NCBI GenBank assembly: GCA_026182355.1
Contig: JAPFBL010000255.1
Location: 3,906,001-3,970,000 of the forward strand
DNA from: Hermatobates lingyangjiaoensis
Taxonomy: Eukaryota > Arthropoda > Insecta > Hemiptera > Hermatobatidae
Reading direction: 5' to 3'
Length of the DNA: 64,000 bases
The notes beneath the pieces were generated by a model. It was not told where the DNA came from. It saw nothing but the letters and a program-made list of their open reading frames with translations, and ran no database searches. Both the position numbers and the translations under genes were made by a program. Shown here in pieces: positions 26,294-39,500 of the stretch; within the stretch, counting starts at the first letter, position 1; every line of letters starts with the position of its first letter.

Positions 26294-26600
26294 TACAGGA
26301 AGGCGATGGCATGGCCTGATCGCCCGACGGGGCTCCGCACCTGCCGCCAACCCGCCCGCCACATGCCCTTCGCTCTCGGTCGATGACGCGCTTCCAAAGA
26401 CACCTTCTCCCTCACAGTTGCACTATATCCAAACAGCACGTGACCAAGGCTTGCACTGACTCTGCTTCCCAGAACCTCCTGCAGAGTTCCCCCGCATCGA
26501 ACATCCCCACCACCATCTCCTCGCCGCCATTCCCCAGCATCCTTCAGTTCTGCCACTCGTACAGGTATTAATGGATGTTGAGCTTGTGATCAAAATGGGG
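26294..26600 (-). promoter_or_regulatory. GC-rich island, probable 5' leader or promoter
   Basis: About 300 bp of CpG-containing, GC-rich sequence precedes the candidate ATG at 26293 in a region otherwise very rich in AT. No TATA box is evident on the - strand. Several upstream ATG triplets lie in the presumed leader. Open frames on both strands here probably reflect base composition. Confidence 0.4.
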
Positions 26601-29449
26601 TTAACTTGCAATTACCCCTGTTAAGAGGGGAGTAAGAGAGTAATCACGAAAGACCAACTATCTGTCGCATGGCACTCCTTAATCAAAAACCAAAGAGCTT
26701 TTAACTTTCACTACAAACTTCTAGAATGCTTTTGACGATTCTTTAAACGTTTAAATTAAAAGTTTATTAAGTATATTCATACTATGTATATTTAAAAGTC
26801 TCCAATTTTAATAATTGATTATGTTTTTTAAATTAAAATAAATGTTTATACCTATAATTTTGACAATCTAAAATCTAAAGCATATCTAAATGTTTATAAA
26901 TTTTCTTTTGGGATACAATTGAAACAGCTATAAGGAACGAATTTTTGAAAAGCATTACCATTATAAATATTGCATTTACCGACATTGAACAAAAATTCTT
27001 GGTATTCAACTTCAAATAATCTGCAACACTTAAAAGTTGATATTAAGTTGGATTTGTTTTAAGCAATAAAATACTTTGAAGTCAAAATTAAGTCATAAGA
27101 TCTAATTTATTTTCGAGTGGTATAATTGAATAAAGAAATAAATTGAATAGTAATTTTAAAGAATTTTAGAGGGTGCATTTCAAGATTGCAGTCAATATGA
27201 TATCGTGTCAAACTGATGTGTTCATTCTGAATTGTAATTCATATATTGTATTCTTGCTGCATTTAGTGTGAAACTCCATAGAAAGACATTTTCTTTCTAA
27301 AATAGAGCGCCACAAAAGTCACCAAGTATAACTTGAATAAAATGGGTTGAAAAATACGCATGCATCAGATTTTGAAAATATTTTTGGCTCCCAATAAAGT
27401 ATTCTTTTCATGCATTGTTTTCTGATCACTTATTGATGGTTTCCACGCTTAAAAGACTAACTTGAACATTCGCATAGATATTTTAATTTCAACGGCTTTT
27501 GGTGAGAGATTTTCTTCATTTTTCACTACTTCTCCCTTAGCCTTGCTTCAGTTAATGTGTTTTCTTTCCTACAACACAGTGCTTGAAAGTACTGTCTACC
27601 TATGGTATACATAGTTCAATTTAAACAAGTCATCCCTGAAGTAAATCCGAAACGTGGTGTTTTTTTTACTTAAAGCAGAATTCTGCTGTGCAAGTATTCA
27701 ATTTCTTTTTTAAATAACTTAGCATGATAGCACGAGATTAAAGCCTGGGTACACTACCTGATGTAATTGTTTAAAAATCCCCTCAAAATCACTCTGAGTC
27801 AAAAGAGCAAGAATTTTAAAATACTATTTTATCATTAACTAGTGGCACTGAAAAATGGGCAAGAGGATGTTAGTTTTACAAAAACACAAACAATAAGCTG
27901 TTAAATTCATGACACTTACATATTCGACAACACTAACTGAATTAACTGCTATCTGGATTAAAAAAAAAGAAAATATTTAAGATAATCTAAATGTTACAAA
28001 ATAATTTATCTTCTTACTTAATTTGTCATAAAAAAAATCCTTGTATTATCATTTATTTTACTGAGCTTCACTTAATTATTATGTAAGCTTGAATGTTAAA
28101 TTAAAATGTTAGGACTAAAAAAAACATTGTGTAAAACTATGAAATTAAACATGCTATAAATTAAAGAATTAAAGTTTGATTTATACTCTATTTTAGTTGT
28201 ATGTGTACTTTATTGAATTTAAAACATGATTATCAGTAAATTTAAACTCTTTTTGTTTGATAATCTTAATTTGTTTGATGTGTGAAGTGTGAATGAACTG
28301 TTTAAAAATAACGCTCACATCATTACGGTTGAAAACATCCACTTAAATATTCCTCTGCATTATAAGAAAAATGCTTTCATAGTCCATCAGAAACTGGAAT
28401 TGTAATCCATGGACTATTTATCTATTTTTTTTTTTTACAAATAACTTAAATAAATATTATTTTAATTATCAATCATTCTCTTTTATTTATTTTATCTATA
28501 AGTAAACAATCTTATAACGATTAAGGAAGGAATATTCATCTTGTTCTTTTATGAGACTGTGCCAGTTGCATATTTTTTTCGAGGGAGTGGCCAACTCCAA
28601 GTACCAGATCATCGATGACCACATTCTACCAATTTAACAATGTCAATTCATTTAAATGCACCAACATAAACAAAATGAACAAGATTCATTGTGATTCGCT
28701 CATCCGTACGTATCACACACCTCTTACATGGGTGTGTCCCTTATGTCATGTTTTGAATTATGCCTCTCGTCCTCCTTTTACTCTTAATCCAAGTCAACTA
28801 CTTTTTAAGCCAATCAATGAACAATAGTATACATTAAATATTAATTCTCATTAAGAAAAATTTAATAAACAAATGACATTTTTATTATATCAATTATTAA
28901 AAAAGAAAACTTACACAAAGGAAAATTATATGTAGAAGGAAATAGCTTCTTATTTAAACAATTATGTCTATTGTTTTGCACCAAATTGAAAATTCTTTCA
29001 TGTCTATAGTCTTTGTTTCCACTTCTGTTAATTTTCCAAGCATAGTTATTTATAGGGAACAGTTTTTTATTGGAATGAAGTAACACATTACTACTCTGGG
29101 AAAAGTTTTGTAAATATTTTTCTATAAAGTTTCCAAATCACTTTTAACTCTTCAAGAAAATTAAAGAAAATTATAATTATATACACTTGGGTTCATGATA
29201 AGCAATGTGTATACTATTATTATACAAATCATTATAATAATTATTATCAAATTATTATATTATTATTTATATTAAGTTTGAACAATATTACGTGGCTACC
29301 AGTGTGAAGGGGAATTGATATTGATATTTATAACAGTAAGTGTAAAACGAAAGTATTACAAAGATAGAGAGTAAAAAAAAATAATAAAGAACAAATGATT
29401 TTCTCATAAAATAATCAACCGTTAAACGTTTATATCTGTAAGTTATAAA
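26601..29449. other. Gene-free AT-rich stretch
   Basis: No gene or classified repeat was recognised. Confidence 0.5.
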
Positions 29450-29760
29450 TTTATTATTTTGGGTTATATTGTGACAATATTTTGACAAGTATTTTTAAAC
29501 GTGATTTATAAAAATTAAGTTTACATAGGAAGGTTATTGGTACTTTAAAGGTTATTGGATTATTGTTAGAGTTACTGACTGTTATATTTTGTGTATTAGT
29601 AAATAAATTTGCTAAGTATAGTGAGTATTGTAATAATAATAATGAATAAAACAAATGATCATGTAAAAATCCGTCTTGCCCATAAAATAATTGATGCTGC
29701 CCAACCGGTTTCGCACAGTGCATCTTGAAGTAGAATTGAAGATCATAATTGTATTAAGAA
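29450..29760 (-). mobile_element. Ribozyme-bearing repeat family D fragment
   Basis: The segment carries a hammerhead-like core at its upstream (- strand) end and an open frame of 89 codons with no known motif (29454-29723). Only one copy exists in the window, so the borders are uncertain. The assignment to a Penelope-like terminal repeat is inferred from the ribozyme motif. Confidence 0.4.
29703..29730 (-). ncRNA. Decayed hammerhead ribozyme-like core, family D
   Basis: The - strand reads CTTCAAGA, T, hairpin GCA-CTG-TGC, GAA, palindrome ACCGGT, then T. The expected CTGAAGA is altered to CTTCAAGA, so the core is probably inactive, but helix II and the palindromic hexamer are intact. Confidence 0.5.
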
Positions 29761-30269
29761 TTGTTATAATATGTATGTATTAGAATTTTTCTAATTATCT
29801 GTATGAAACAAATAACTGAGGGCAGTAATTCAAAGGAATGTCAACTCTGATCTAGCGTTATACGAGTTAACTGAGTCGATAACTTACTCCCACTTACTTA
29901 TCACCGTACTGCTAGAATTGCTCAATAATCTAAGGTTACAAATTACCTGTATTCCTCCAATTATATGTAGATGAGCCAATTTTTAGCCCAAGTGAGTTAG
30001 TGTTAGTAGTGAATAAATGGATGACAAAGTATGATTTCATACTTGTGGAGTGCTTGACATATAGAGTGTGTAAAGCACTTCAAGTATGTTACTTCAGGAA
30101 TCCAAAGTGGGATAATTTCATTCTGAACCAAAATCGCTTTCCTTGAAACTCCACCCAAATAGTTTACAACATATTTGTGGGAAATGAACTTATTAGACTG
30201 GATTATAAGTTATTCAAACTATTGTAATTTTGTTAGTCTACAAAGGTAACTGTATATTCAATTGAAATA

Positions 30270-30385
30270 AAACAGGGTCTGGCAATCGTTTTACTGACCA
30301 ACTGACTTCAAAAACTTTATTCAAAAATATAATAAATTTCTTGCGACTGACATGTTTCCATCATCGGGATGTGAATATAGTTTTC
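30270..30385 (-). mobile_element. Ribozyme-bearing repeat family E fragment
   Basis: This is a short segment around a hammerhead-like core without helix II. Only one copy is present, so the borders are estimates. Confidence 0.35.
30349..30367 (-). ncRNA. Hammerhead-like core lacking helix II, family E
   Basis: The - strand reads CCGATGATGGAAACATGTC: the core CUGAUGA (with C for U at the second base), only TG in place of helix II, GAA, palindrome ACATGT and cleavable C. The same hexamer and cleavage base occur in family C. Confidence 0.4.
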
Positions 30386-30819
30386 ACTTTCCCAGATAAG
30401 GGAGATTAGTCTCAATTCTCTCGGTTCATTGGCCTAGTGTTTACCTAACATCTACCTGGACTCAAATTGATCCTGGGTTGATTAAAAGAGTTTTAGAATT
30501 TTAAGCTATTATCTATGTGAATGTTTATGTATATAAACTTTCAGTGTTTGAAGAAGAAGGGAATACATGATTTTGAATATGTAATAATATTTGTTTCGTA
30601 CATGCTCCGAGTATTTCTTCTGAGACCGAAATACTTGTAACTAGAGCATTTCTCTGAATTAATATAGCTGAGAGTATATGAGGCACTTCTTGTAGACATC
30701 AAGTTGGTTTATAGGCTGACTAATTTCTTTTGGTTCCTTCCTTGCATTAATTGTCAAGCTTTTTTAATTGATAGATTGTGATCATAGATAATGGTACCTC
30801 CTTAATTAAGTGATATATA

Positions 30820-31230
30820 TATATTTCAGGGTACCTATATATATAGGTAAACAGTAAAGAGATAACACACATTTACGGTCTCTAGTTTACGGTTGAACCG
30901 ACATTAGGAGAGAAGAGATATGGACGCCAAGCGCACTTTGGAAGAGACGGTTCACCAAAAGCCTCCACCCACGGACCCCGGCCAAAGGACACATCAGCCC
31001 CTCAAGCAAGAGGAATCTTGAAATAGGCAGCTGTTAGGCACATCTAACTAATAAGAGTCAACTACCACCCATCCAGCGTGCAAACTAGCGGACTTTTCAC
31101 TCTCGGACGCCGACCCAGGCAACCATCGGTCCAGTTGTGCCTTTCTTAGTTCACGCCATGAGAGAACAACGCCCCCAGGCGTGTTAAGCCCCCACACCAC
31201 GACAAGGTGAAGGCACATCGGGGGGGTTCA
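30820..31230. mobile_element. Ribozyme-bearing repeat family F, copy 2
   Basis: It begins beside a TA-rich palindrome (TACCTATATATATAGGTA at about 30834-30851) and shares the blocks listed for copy 1. It then continues for about 250 bp in unusually GC-rich sequence with runs of C and a G7 tract near 31222. No protein was recognised. Confidence 0.5.
30877..30907 (-). ncRNA. Decayed hammerhead ribozyme-like core, family F copy 2
   Basis: The - strand reads CTAATGT, C, hairpin GGT-TCA-ACC, GTAA, ACTAGA. Compared with copy 1 (CTGAAGA and GAAA), core positions are mutated, so it is very likely inactive. Confidence 0.4.
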
Positions 31231-32696
31231 AGAGCTGCCATTCTTCTTACATTGAAAATCCTCACCTCAGTCTATTTCCATCCAAATGCATTACATTTAT
31301 ATCATTATAAATGTAATATATAATATATAAATATATAGAGGTCATGTATTTATATGAGCTCCACCAATTCTTGTACTATATTGACAAAATAACCGACTAC
31401 GTAGGAACAAATTTGGCTTAAGTTGGTTGATAAATGTCTATCACTTGTCACCATGACTTATAATCTTCTTGATATCACTACAGACAATAGTTCTTTTCTG
31501 ATTAACTTTTATCTCAGGGGACCAAAGGTATAAATATACCATCAAGGACATCTTTCCTCTCCTCAACATCTTTCCCTTGACTTGAAGTGACTTCCAACAA
31601 CCACACGCCTTACATTCTGAACATCTCCTAATTTGCAAACCTTGTCCTCCCATACAATAATTGGTACTAGAAGGATTGAAACTGGGAGGGGAGGCATAAA
31701 GAAATAATGCCAACCCCTTGGTTTTCAGGCCTTTTAATGAACTATACCCCTTTCTTATCCAGCCCCACGAGGGTATCCTGACCCTCCCAATAGGCACTTC
31801 CAGAAACTACGATTACCGACTAGAATGTAGCTAATGTGGATCCTTGTGCATTGCTCTCCTTTCGTTATTCACCATGCTCATGATTCAATCAATGACCACG
31901 GATCTCCTCTCGCACATCCCAGTAACTAGCCTGTTACTACCTATGACCTCACTTTCAATGATAGCTTTAAAGAACAAATTTCAGACATCTGGCAAACGAT
32001 GACAGAAAATTGACTTGACGGCCTCTGAAGGCCCAGATATGTTTTCGTGGAGCCTGTATTACCCGGACTGAAATCTAAACTGCCAGTATTTTTTTTTATC
32101 ACTTTATTATTTATATATCGTATATTTCATATCTACTTATTTATATATTTATTTATATATCTATTTGTATATGCTTTCCGTAATTATTTTACGGAAACCA
32201 TAGTCAATTTTTACTTGGTTTCACAAGCCCAACAACCGTTAAATATCTTGTCTGTGGTAACTGTCCTTTCCTGTTATGTGCTCTGTGTTAACTTCCAGTT
32301 TTAAAGAGTTTTTCTGTATCAGACTCTATGTGTGTTTGTGTGTGCAGAATATCTCAAAAACAAATATAAAATTTAAGTTTGTGCTGTCCCTGAGACAAAA
32401 CAGTAAGTTCAGAACCCAAATTATTTTTTTAGAGGTACTTTATATAAAAAAAGTTGTATTCTTCTAAAATCTGTTCATGGATTTTGATTAAAATTACTGT
32501 TATTCCAGCTATTTGGATGACATTTAATATATACAGGATCCAAGGAGTAGGAAATTGGCTTTTGTGGTCAAAGTACCAAAAAGCTGTTCTATAATTGTAA
32601 TAAATAAACTTTTAAAGAATTTTTTAGATGTTGAACAAAAGGGAGTAAAATATATATATCACTATTAAATTTAATCTAATTTAAAATGAGAGAGAG
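31231..32696. other. Gene-free stretch with moderate GC
   Basis: The part at 31440-32040 is less AT-rich than its surroundings. It holds a 118-codon frame on the - strand (31441-31797) with a CSECKACGC cluster. No family was recognised and no splice sites support it; it may be part of an old transposon. Confidence 0.4.
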
Positions 32697-32929
32697 TTCA
32701 AGTAGTTCCTTGAAAACGAGTCTCATAACTAATTATTTCCTTTATTATGTGCTAATTTATTAGATTATAGAGTAATGCTATTTTTTGTGAAGAAATTTCT
32801 GTATATAATTTTATATTTGAACATGTTAGAAGTTCATCAATTTAAAAATTATAAAGAATTGACATTTTAATTTTTCCAGTTGATGAAATGCTTGATAACG
32901 GATTTCCTCTTGGCACTGAGTGTAAATGA
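32697..32929 (+). pseudogene. Duplicated fragment of AP-3 mu intron 3 and exon 4
   Basis: This segment aligns over its whole length with 34337-34564, that is, the 3' part of intron 3, its acceptor (TTTTTCCAG) and the first ~45 bp of exon 4. The exon part reads as DEMLDNGFPLGTE against LLDEMLDNGFPLATE in the gene; three bases are missing just after the acceptor and the match stops within GAGTGTAAATGA. It lies about 580 bp upstream of the AP-3 mu start codon, in the same direction. It cannot make a functional exon. Confidence 0.85.
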
Positions 32930-33504
32930 GTGTGTATGTGTGCGAGTGAGAAATCAGAGAAAAAACATTTATTGGGAAAATAGTTACCAAAACCATTAAA
33001 AGCACTATTATGATACAACCAGTTTTACCCTAACGAATCTAATACCATTTATAATTAGGTAGAAAAGCATGTATTTTTTTTATACCGATTTTATACCGAG
33101 TTTTATACCGATTTTTTCGGAAAAATAGTAGGATTCTATGTGAGCAAAATAATGTCTTTAATTTCAAGTTAATTAGTTAATTTACATATTTTTTCGCTAT
33201 TCATATATATGGAAATGAAAACTCTGTAATTCAATATTACACATTAAAGTGCCCTAGTTGTTTAGTGTAGTTATTTTTTTTGAAATCTTATTCCTTCCTT
33301 CATTACCTTGTTCATATGTTGACGTGTAACCTTTTAAAAACCTTCACTTTAGACCTGCTGGAAGTTTTGTTTTGTAATGAATATATCCAAACTCTTTAGT
33401 GAACTGTGATGTTTCTTGTTGAAATTGAAAACAGAAATCTATGTTTTTCAATTTATGGCTGGCACTTTTTTTTAGTTGCAGTTAGTATTTTTTAATGTGC
33501 TCAA

Positions 33505-36500
33505 ATGATTCATAGTCTCTTTATAATTAATTCCTCTGGGTATGTTCAAATTAAATCACAAACATTGCATGTTTCTGTTTAAATTATGGAATATGAGCGA
33601 ATGTGGTCAACTTTTATTATTGTTTCAGAGATGTTTTTATAGAAAAACATTGGAAGAGTGTTATCTCACGATCACTATGTGATTACTTCTTTGATGAACA
33701 GAAAAGAGTTAATAATCCTGCTGACATTCCACCAATTATTGCCACTCCTCATCATTATTTAATCAGTATTTATAGGTCATCCATTTTCTTTTTGGCTGTC
33801 TGTACTACAGAGGGTAAGATATATTGTTTAAGTTCACATTCAAACTTAGTTGATGGTATGTTATTAATGAAGTTTTTACTGATTAAATTTTAGTTCCTCC
33901 TCTCTTTGTCATCGAGTTTCTTCATAGAGTGGTCGATACATTTGATGATTATTTCAACGAGTGTACTGAGTCTGTGATAAAAGATAATTATGTTGTTGTA
34001 TATGAAGTAAGTTTTTTAAAAAAAATTTTTTGTATTTGATTACTGTTACTTCTTTTTAAGCATAATATTCTGGGAAATGTATTATTTAAATAGCCAAATA
34101 GTACTCTAAATTGATATTTAATTGTAATGATTAGTGTAATGAAACTTTATTAATATCACATAAAAAATCAATTGAAATATGAAAGAAAAAATATCGGATA
34201 TTTATTTAAAATAACATTTGAAAGAATTAATTTAATTTATTTACAATTGTATATTTCGTATTTGGTATATTTCAAAGGATTCATATTAATGTAGGGGATA
34301 AGGCTAACTTCCTATGCCTTCGAAGATTCCTTTTGTGAAATAGTTCCTTGAAAACGAGTCTCTAAACTTATTATTTCCTTTATTATGTGCTAATTTATTA
34401 GATTATAGAGTAATGCTATTTTTTGTAAGAAATTTGTGGGTATAAATATATCTTTGAACATATTGGAAGTCTTCTAATTTAGAAATTATTGAGAATTGAC
34501 ATTTTAATTTTTCCAGTTGCTTGATGAAATGTTGGATAACGGATTTCCTCTTGCCACTGAGTCAAACATTCTGAAAGAGCTCATAAAACCTCCAAATTTA
34601 CTTAGAACAATTACGAACACCATATCAGGAAAGTCAAAGTAAGTATAAACCTACTTAAGCTTTCAGTTCATTAAAAAATAAATACTTAAAAGTCTTGGTA
34701 AAATTTTGAACTAAAATGGGGTATTCTAGGCTTTTTTTCTTATTTATTTGTTTTAAATTTGACTAATTTAATTTATTTGTATTTGTAACTGTTATTTATA
34801 CCCAGTAATTACTGTACAGTAAAACCTCCGCTGTCGAACGCTTAAGCTCACGAACTTTTCGCCTCAAGAACATTAAATTCGCGAGCATATAGTCTCTGCT
34901 GATGAACTAGTTTTCGGCGGTCGAATAGCGCCACGGTAGCGGCCACGAGAAACTGATGCACGCTCACGGCGTCCCAGTGTTTGTGTTTGATAGACATTTT
35001 GGACCATATTGAGTGTACTTTTGCTATTATGGGACCGAAAAAGACCCCACCACAGGCTAGTGTAAGCCTAAGAAGACATTAAAGAAAATTACGATCGAGC
35101 AGAAGAAGGAGATCATTGAAAAATACGAACGAGGTGTGCGTTTGTGTGACTTAGCGTCCCAGTACCAGTACGCTAAGTCTACCATTGCTACCATCCTTAA
35201 GAACAAGGAAGCTATTAAGGGTGCGTGTATGGCTAAGGGACTTTATTATATAGTACAGTTTATTTCTTTAATTACAATACAATAGCACATTTATTATACA
35301 TAAAATAAGGTATATTTTTATGTAGTTTTAAGGCTTATTTAGTAGAAAAATATGTTTTATAGGGACCTGGGAACGTATTATTCTCATTTTAATGGTTTCT
35401 TATGGGAAATAAATGTTTGCATGACGAACTTTTCGCCTTACACACACTTTCAGGGAACCAATTATGTTTGTGAGCTGAGATATCACTGTATTTATTAAGG
35501 ATTTATCGTAGTGTTTTGAACTGTGGAACAGATTAATCGAATTATCTGTTCGAATGGAACAGATTGGGAAATTTAGGTCCAATATAAGAAGTCGGTCCTG
35601 GAAATAATTAAATTTTTAAGTCAAGGTGACACTGTACTTATAAAGTATTATTTAATGAATAACTAGCTCAGCTTGACTAGATTAGTGCCTGTTTTCTGTC
35701 TAAATACTTCAGAAAATTACTGAAAGTATTTGAAGAAATGGTTTCTTCTGAGCCATTTCATATTCTCATATATCATTCTTGTAAATCACGGATTATTACT
35801 ACTATTAGTTTATTTTTTTCTTTTTTATATTATATATATATTAGAACTAGAAATATCAACTTATATGTGTAAGAATAGATAAGCTTGACTTATACAGTGT
35901 TGTTTACGAAATGACAGTTTTGGTGTTGTAGTTTATGCATCATTTTCATTTTTGTTGTACCAGTGTGAGTTCAACTCTTCCTAGTGGTCAGTTGTCAAAC
36001 GTCCCTTGGAGGAGAACTGGAGTGAAATATACAAACAATGAAGCCTATTTTGATGTTGTTGAAGAGGTAGATGCCATTATTGACAAGTCTGGTTCAACAG
36101 TATTCGCTGAAATCCAGGGTTATGTATGTATGCCTTTCAGTTATGTAATTTTTAGATTTAACAGAAAATCAAGTAAAAGTAAACTTTTTTCCCCAGATTG
36201 ACTGCTGTATAAAATTAAGTGGTATGCCTGACCTTACATTATCTTTTATGAATCCACGTTTGTTTGATGATGTCAGTTTCCACCCTTGTGTTAGATTCAA
36301 AAGATGGGAGGTGAGTACATTATATTGTTATGTTTTTTTATATTTACAAGCATATATAATAATAGTAGTATAATTTTTTGACTTAATCAAATGAAACATT
36401 TAGTTTCAACAAAATGCAAAACAACTGAAAAGAGAATTGCATAAAATTTGAGACAGCTGGTCAATACTTCTTATATTTAACTTCTTAAGAATTACAATAT

Positions 36501-39500
36501 ATTATCTTCATAACGTAATTATAATCATACGAATTTTATTAATTTGAATTGTTCTTTAAAATAACTGTTATATTAGGTAATATTTTTCATTTTTACAGTC
36601 GGAGAGGATTTTATCCTTTATTCCTCCTGATGGTAACCTACGCCTCATGTCCTATCACATAGGAAGCCAGAGTGTTGTAGCCATTCCTGTCTATGTTCGA
36701 CATTGGATCAGTTTTAAAGATGGCAAGATTGATATCACCGTGGGACCAAAACAAACGATCGGAAGAACTGTCAGTTTTTTTTCCTTTAGTTTACAAATTA
36801 TCCCTTAAATAAATTTATTTGTTTCTTGCTTGGAGTATAAATCTTGATTTCAATGTCTAGAGCAGGAGTCCCAACAGTTGTCGATATCTGGGGGGTCGTT
36901 AAAAGTTCTCTAAGAGTTGTTATATCCCAAGGATAATTAATCAATTAAATTTTAAGATTAAAAAAAAGGATGATTTCTAAAAAAAAATTAAATATATATA
37001 ACCATTTACTGACTTCCTCTGGATGTCATCTAGATTTAAGATTATACTGTTCGTTGTACATATGTGGTCGTGAAAGCTGAAGGGATATAACCATATATAT
37101 ATCGTGCTGAATTACCTTCTAGAAAAATTTTCAAGTGGCCTGCATGATCTTCTCAGTGCTCAGGGAATAAAAAGATCAATTGTCCAAAACGTTTTCCTTC
37201 GTATTTATGCATGGTAACACTATTGAATAACTGATAGGTACAACCAATTACCTATTATCTTAGGTACATACTACGACATGTTTCGGTCTCATAGACCATC
37301 CTCAGGCTAAGCTTATTACTAAAATAAGAGAATAAAAATCTGGAGTGGCATGCACTCAACTTTACTATAAGTAAATATAATATCCTACTTCTTGGCTGTG
37401 TATAATATATAATGTTCTATTTAGGTATAATATAAATATCTGAATGGGAGATGTTTATTAGTCTTTCTTTCCTAGGGGTAGTACAGATAGTGATTGATCG
37501 ACTTATCAATATATATGCTTATTTTTTTTATATCACACCACAGATGCATATAATATCATTACTGCAACTATAGCAGTAAAAACATTTTTGAAAAGTAAAA
37601 GTAGATTTCGTGTTACGAAATAATCACTTACGGGATAACATGGCTGTTGTTCTTGTTCCAATAGCCAGTGGATATCTTATATAGTTTATCTGACCTCCTT
37701 CTACAATGAATATTTAATACAAATTGTCCTTTTAAACCTTGAAACTATTCCCATTTTGTCTGAAAAATGTCAGAAACATCAAATAAAAAATGTCATTTTA
37801 AGATAATTTTTAATTTAGGATGTAGGATAATTACATGTATTATTCTTCAAAGAATGTTTTCAATTTTGAATTATGTTTTACATTGTTGGTCTTTTCTAGA
37901 ATTATTATACTAGAAATTTTATGGCTTCCTAGTATTTCATAAAAATCACTTTTCTTTCTATTTGTCAAAAATCATATCAATCAATTCACTCTGAGCGAGT
38001 GTTATCTTTTTCCTGCGTGCTGTACTCTTATAAGATTCCTGTGAATGTATATTGAGAAAAAGTATGTTAGTAATTAGCCAGTTTTAAATGCTCAAATCAA
38101 AGTCAAAACTGGCTATTCAGTACAATTTAAAACTTTTATTGCTGGGAGCTTCTAATTTTTGAAAATAATAGATATGTACTATTAGACTAAAATAGTGAAA
38201 CAACTGGATATTTGTCAGCAAAGATATCTCCTCTTTCTTGAGAAAAGAGTCCATTCCTCACACTTCAATATTACCAAAGATACTGATATTAAGTTATGTT
38301 CAAGGGTGCAATATATAGATTGATTAGAGCATTTTGTGAGAGAAATCCACCATAACATGTCAAGCAACAGAAATTTGTGTTCATTGACAGTGATTTTGTA
38401 CATATAATAATATTATTCCTATTATATCCCATATAAGTCAATAAATTATTTAAATTTTTCCATTACAAACATCAATTGTATTTCAGTGGATTCACTCAAC
38501 AAATTTCTAAGTCAGTGTAAACAGTGTAAATAAATATCAATAAATTCGACAAGTATAGCAGGTGATCCGTTAGTCTAGGATAAACTCTCAGTTCTTATCA
38601 CCTCGGACACTTTGGAGTGATTCTGAGTGGTTAAAAGGGCAGCAGTGATGAAAAATTATCATCAGTCAAATTATTTGATATTATCAAACAATATCAAATT
38701 CTTGAAAACCAATTTATAAAGTCTCCAGCATCTTGAAGTAGTTCTATCTGTTTGTAAGCTACGTTTTGGGACATTTAATCATTACTGAACCCGTGATGCA
38801 GTTTAGTACCAACCATTTATCCGCCTAGTAAAATTAAACTGTTTGACCTAAATTTTAAAAGAATATTTAAATCTCTCTTTTTCATCTAACTCAGGACTGA
38901 TTATAATTATAATTAGCATTACTGCTTTCATTTAATCAGCCACATTAAACTCGTCAGCCTGATTTGATTTTGGTGGTAAAGGCTGAGAGGCTTAGGCACA
39001 CATATAATATCAAAACAGGTTTCTGGGGCTTTTCTTATAATCAGGTGGCTCGTGGTTCTGCTGTTATAATAACTAATTTTGTTTACTATATATTCTATTT
39101 TATACTATTCAGTATAATTTAAAACTTTTTTAATTTTTTTTTAAAATTTTTTTAAGAGAGCAATGAAAGTACTCTCTCGTCAGTTTTATAGGTTTCAGAA
39201 AATTGATTTTGTAGAAGATTTTTTGAAAGCTGAAGGGATATAACCATATATATATATCATGCTGAATTACCTTCTAGAAAAATTTTGAAGTGGCCTGCAT
39301 GATCTTTTCAGTGCTCAGGGAATAAAAAGATCAATTGTCCAAAACGTTTTCCTTCGTATTTATGCATTGTAACACTATTGAATAACTGATAGGTACAACC
39401 AATTACCTATTATCTTAAGTACATACTACGACATGTTTCGAGTCTCATAGACCATCCTCAGGCTAAGCTTATTACTAAAATAAGAGAATAAAAATCTGGA

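Noticed and set aside
31441..31797. 118-codon frame with a Cys cluster on the - strand
   Set aside because: The Cys spacing fits no zinc-binding family I know and nothing else supports a gene; may be an old transposon piece.
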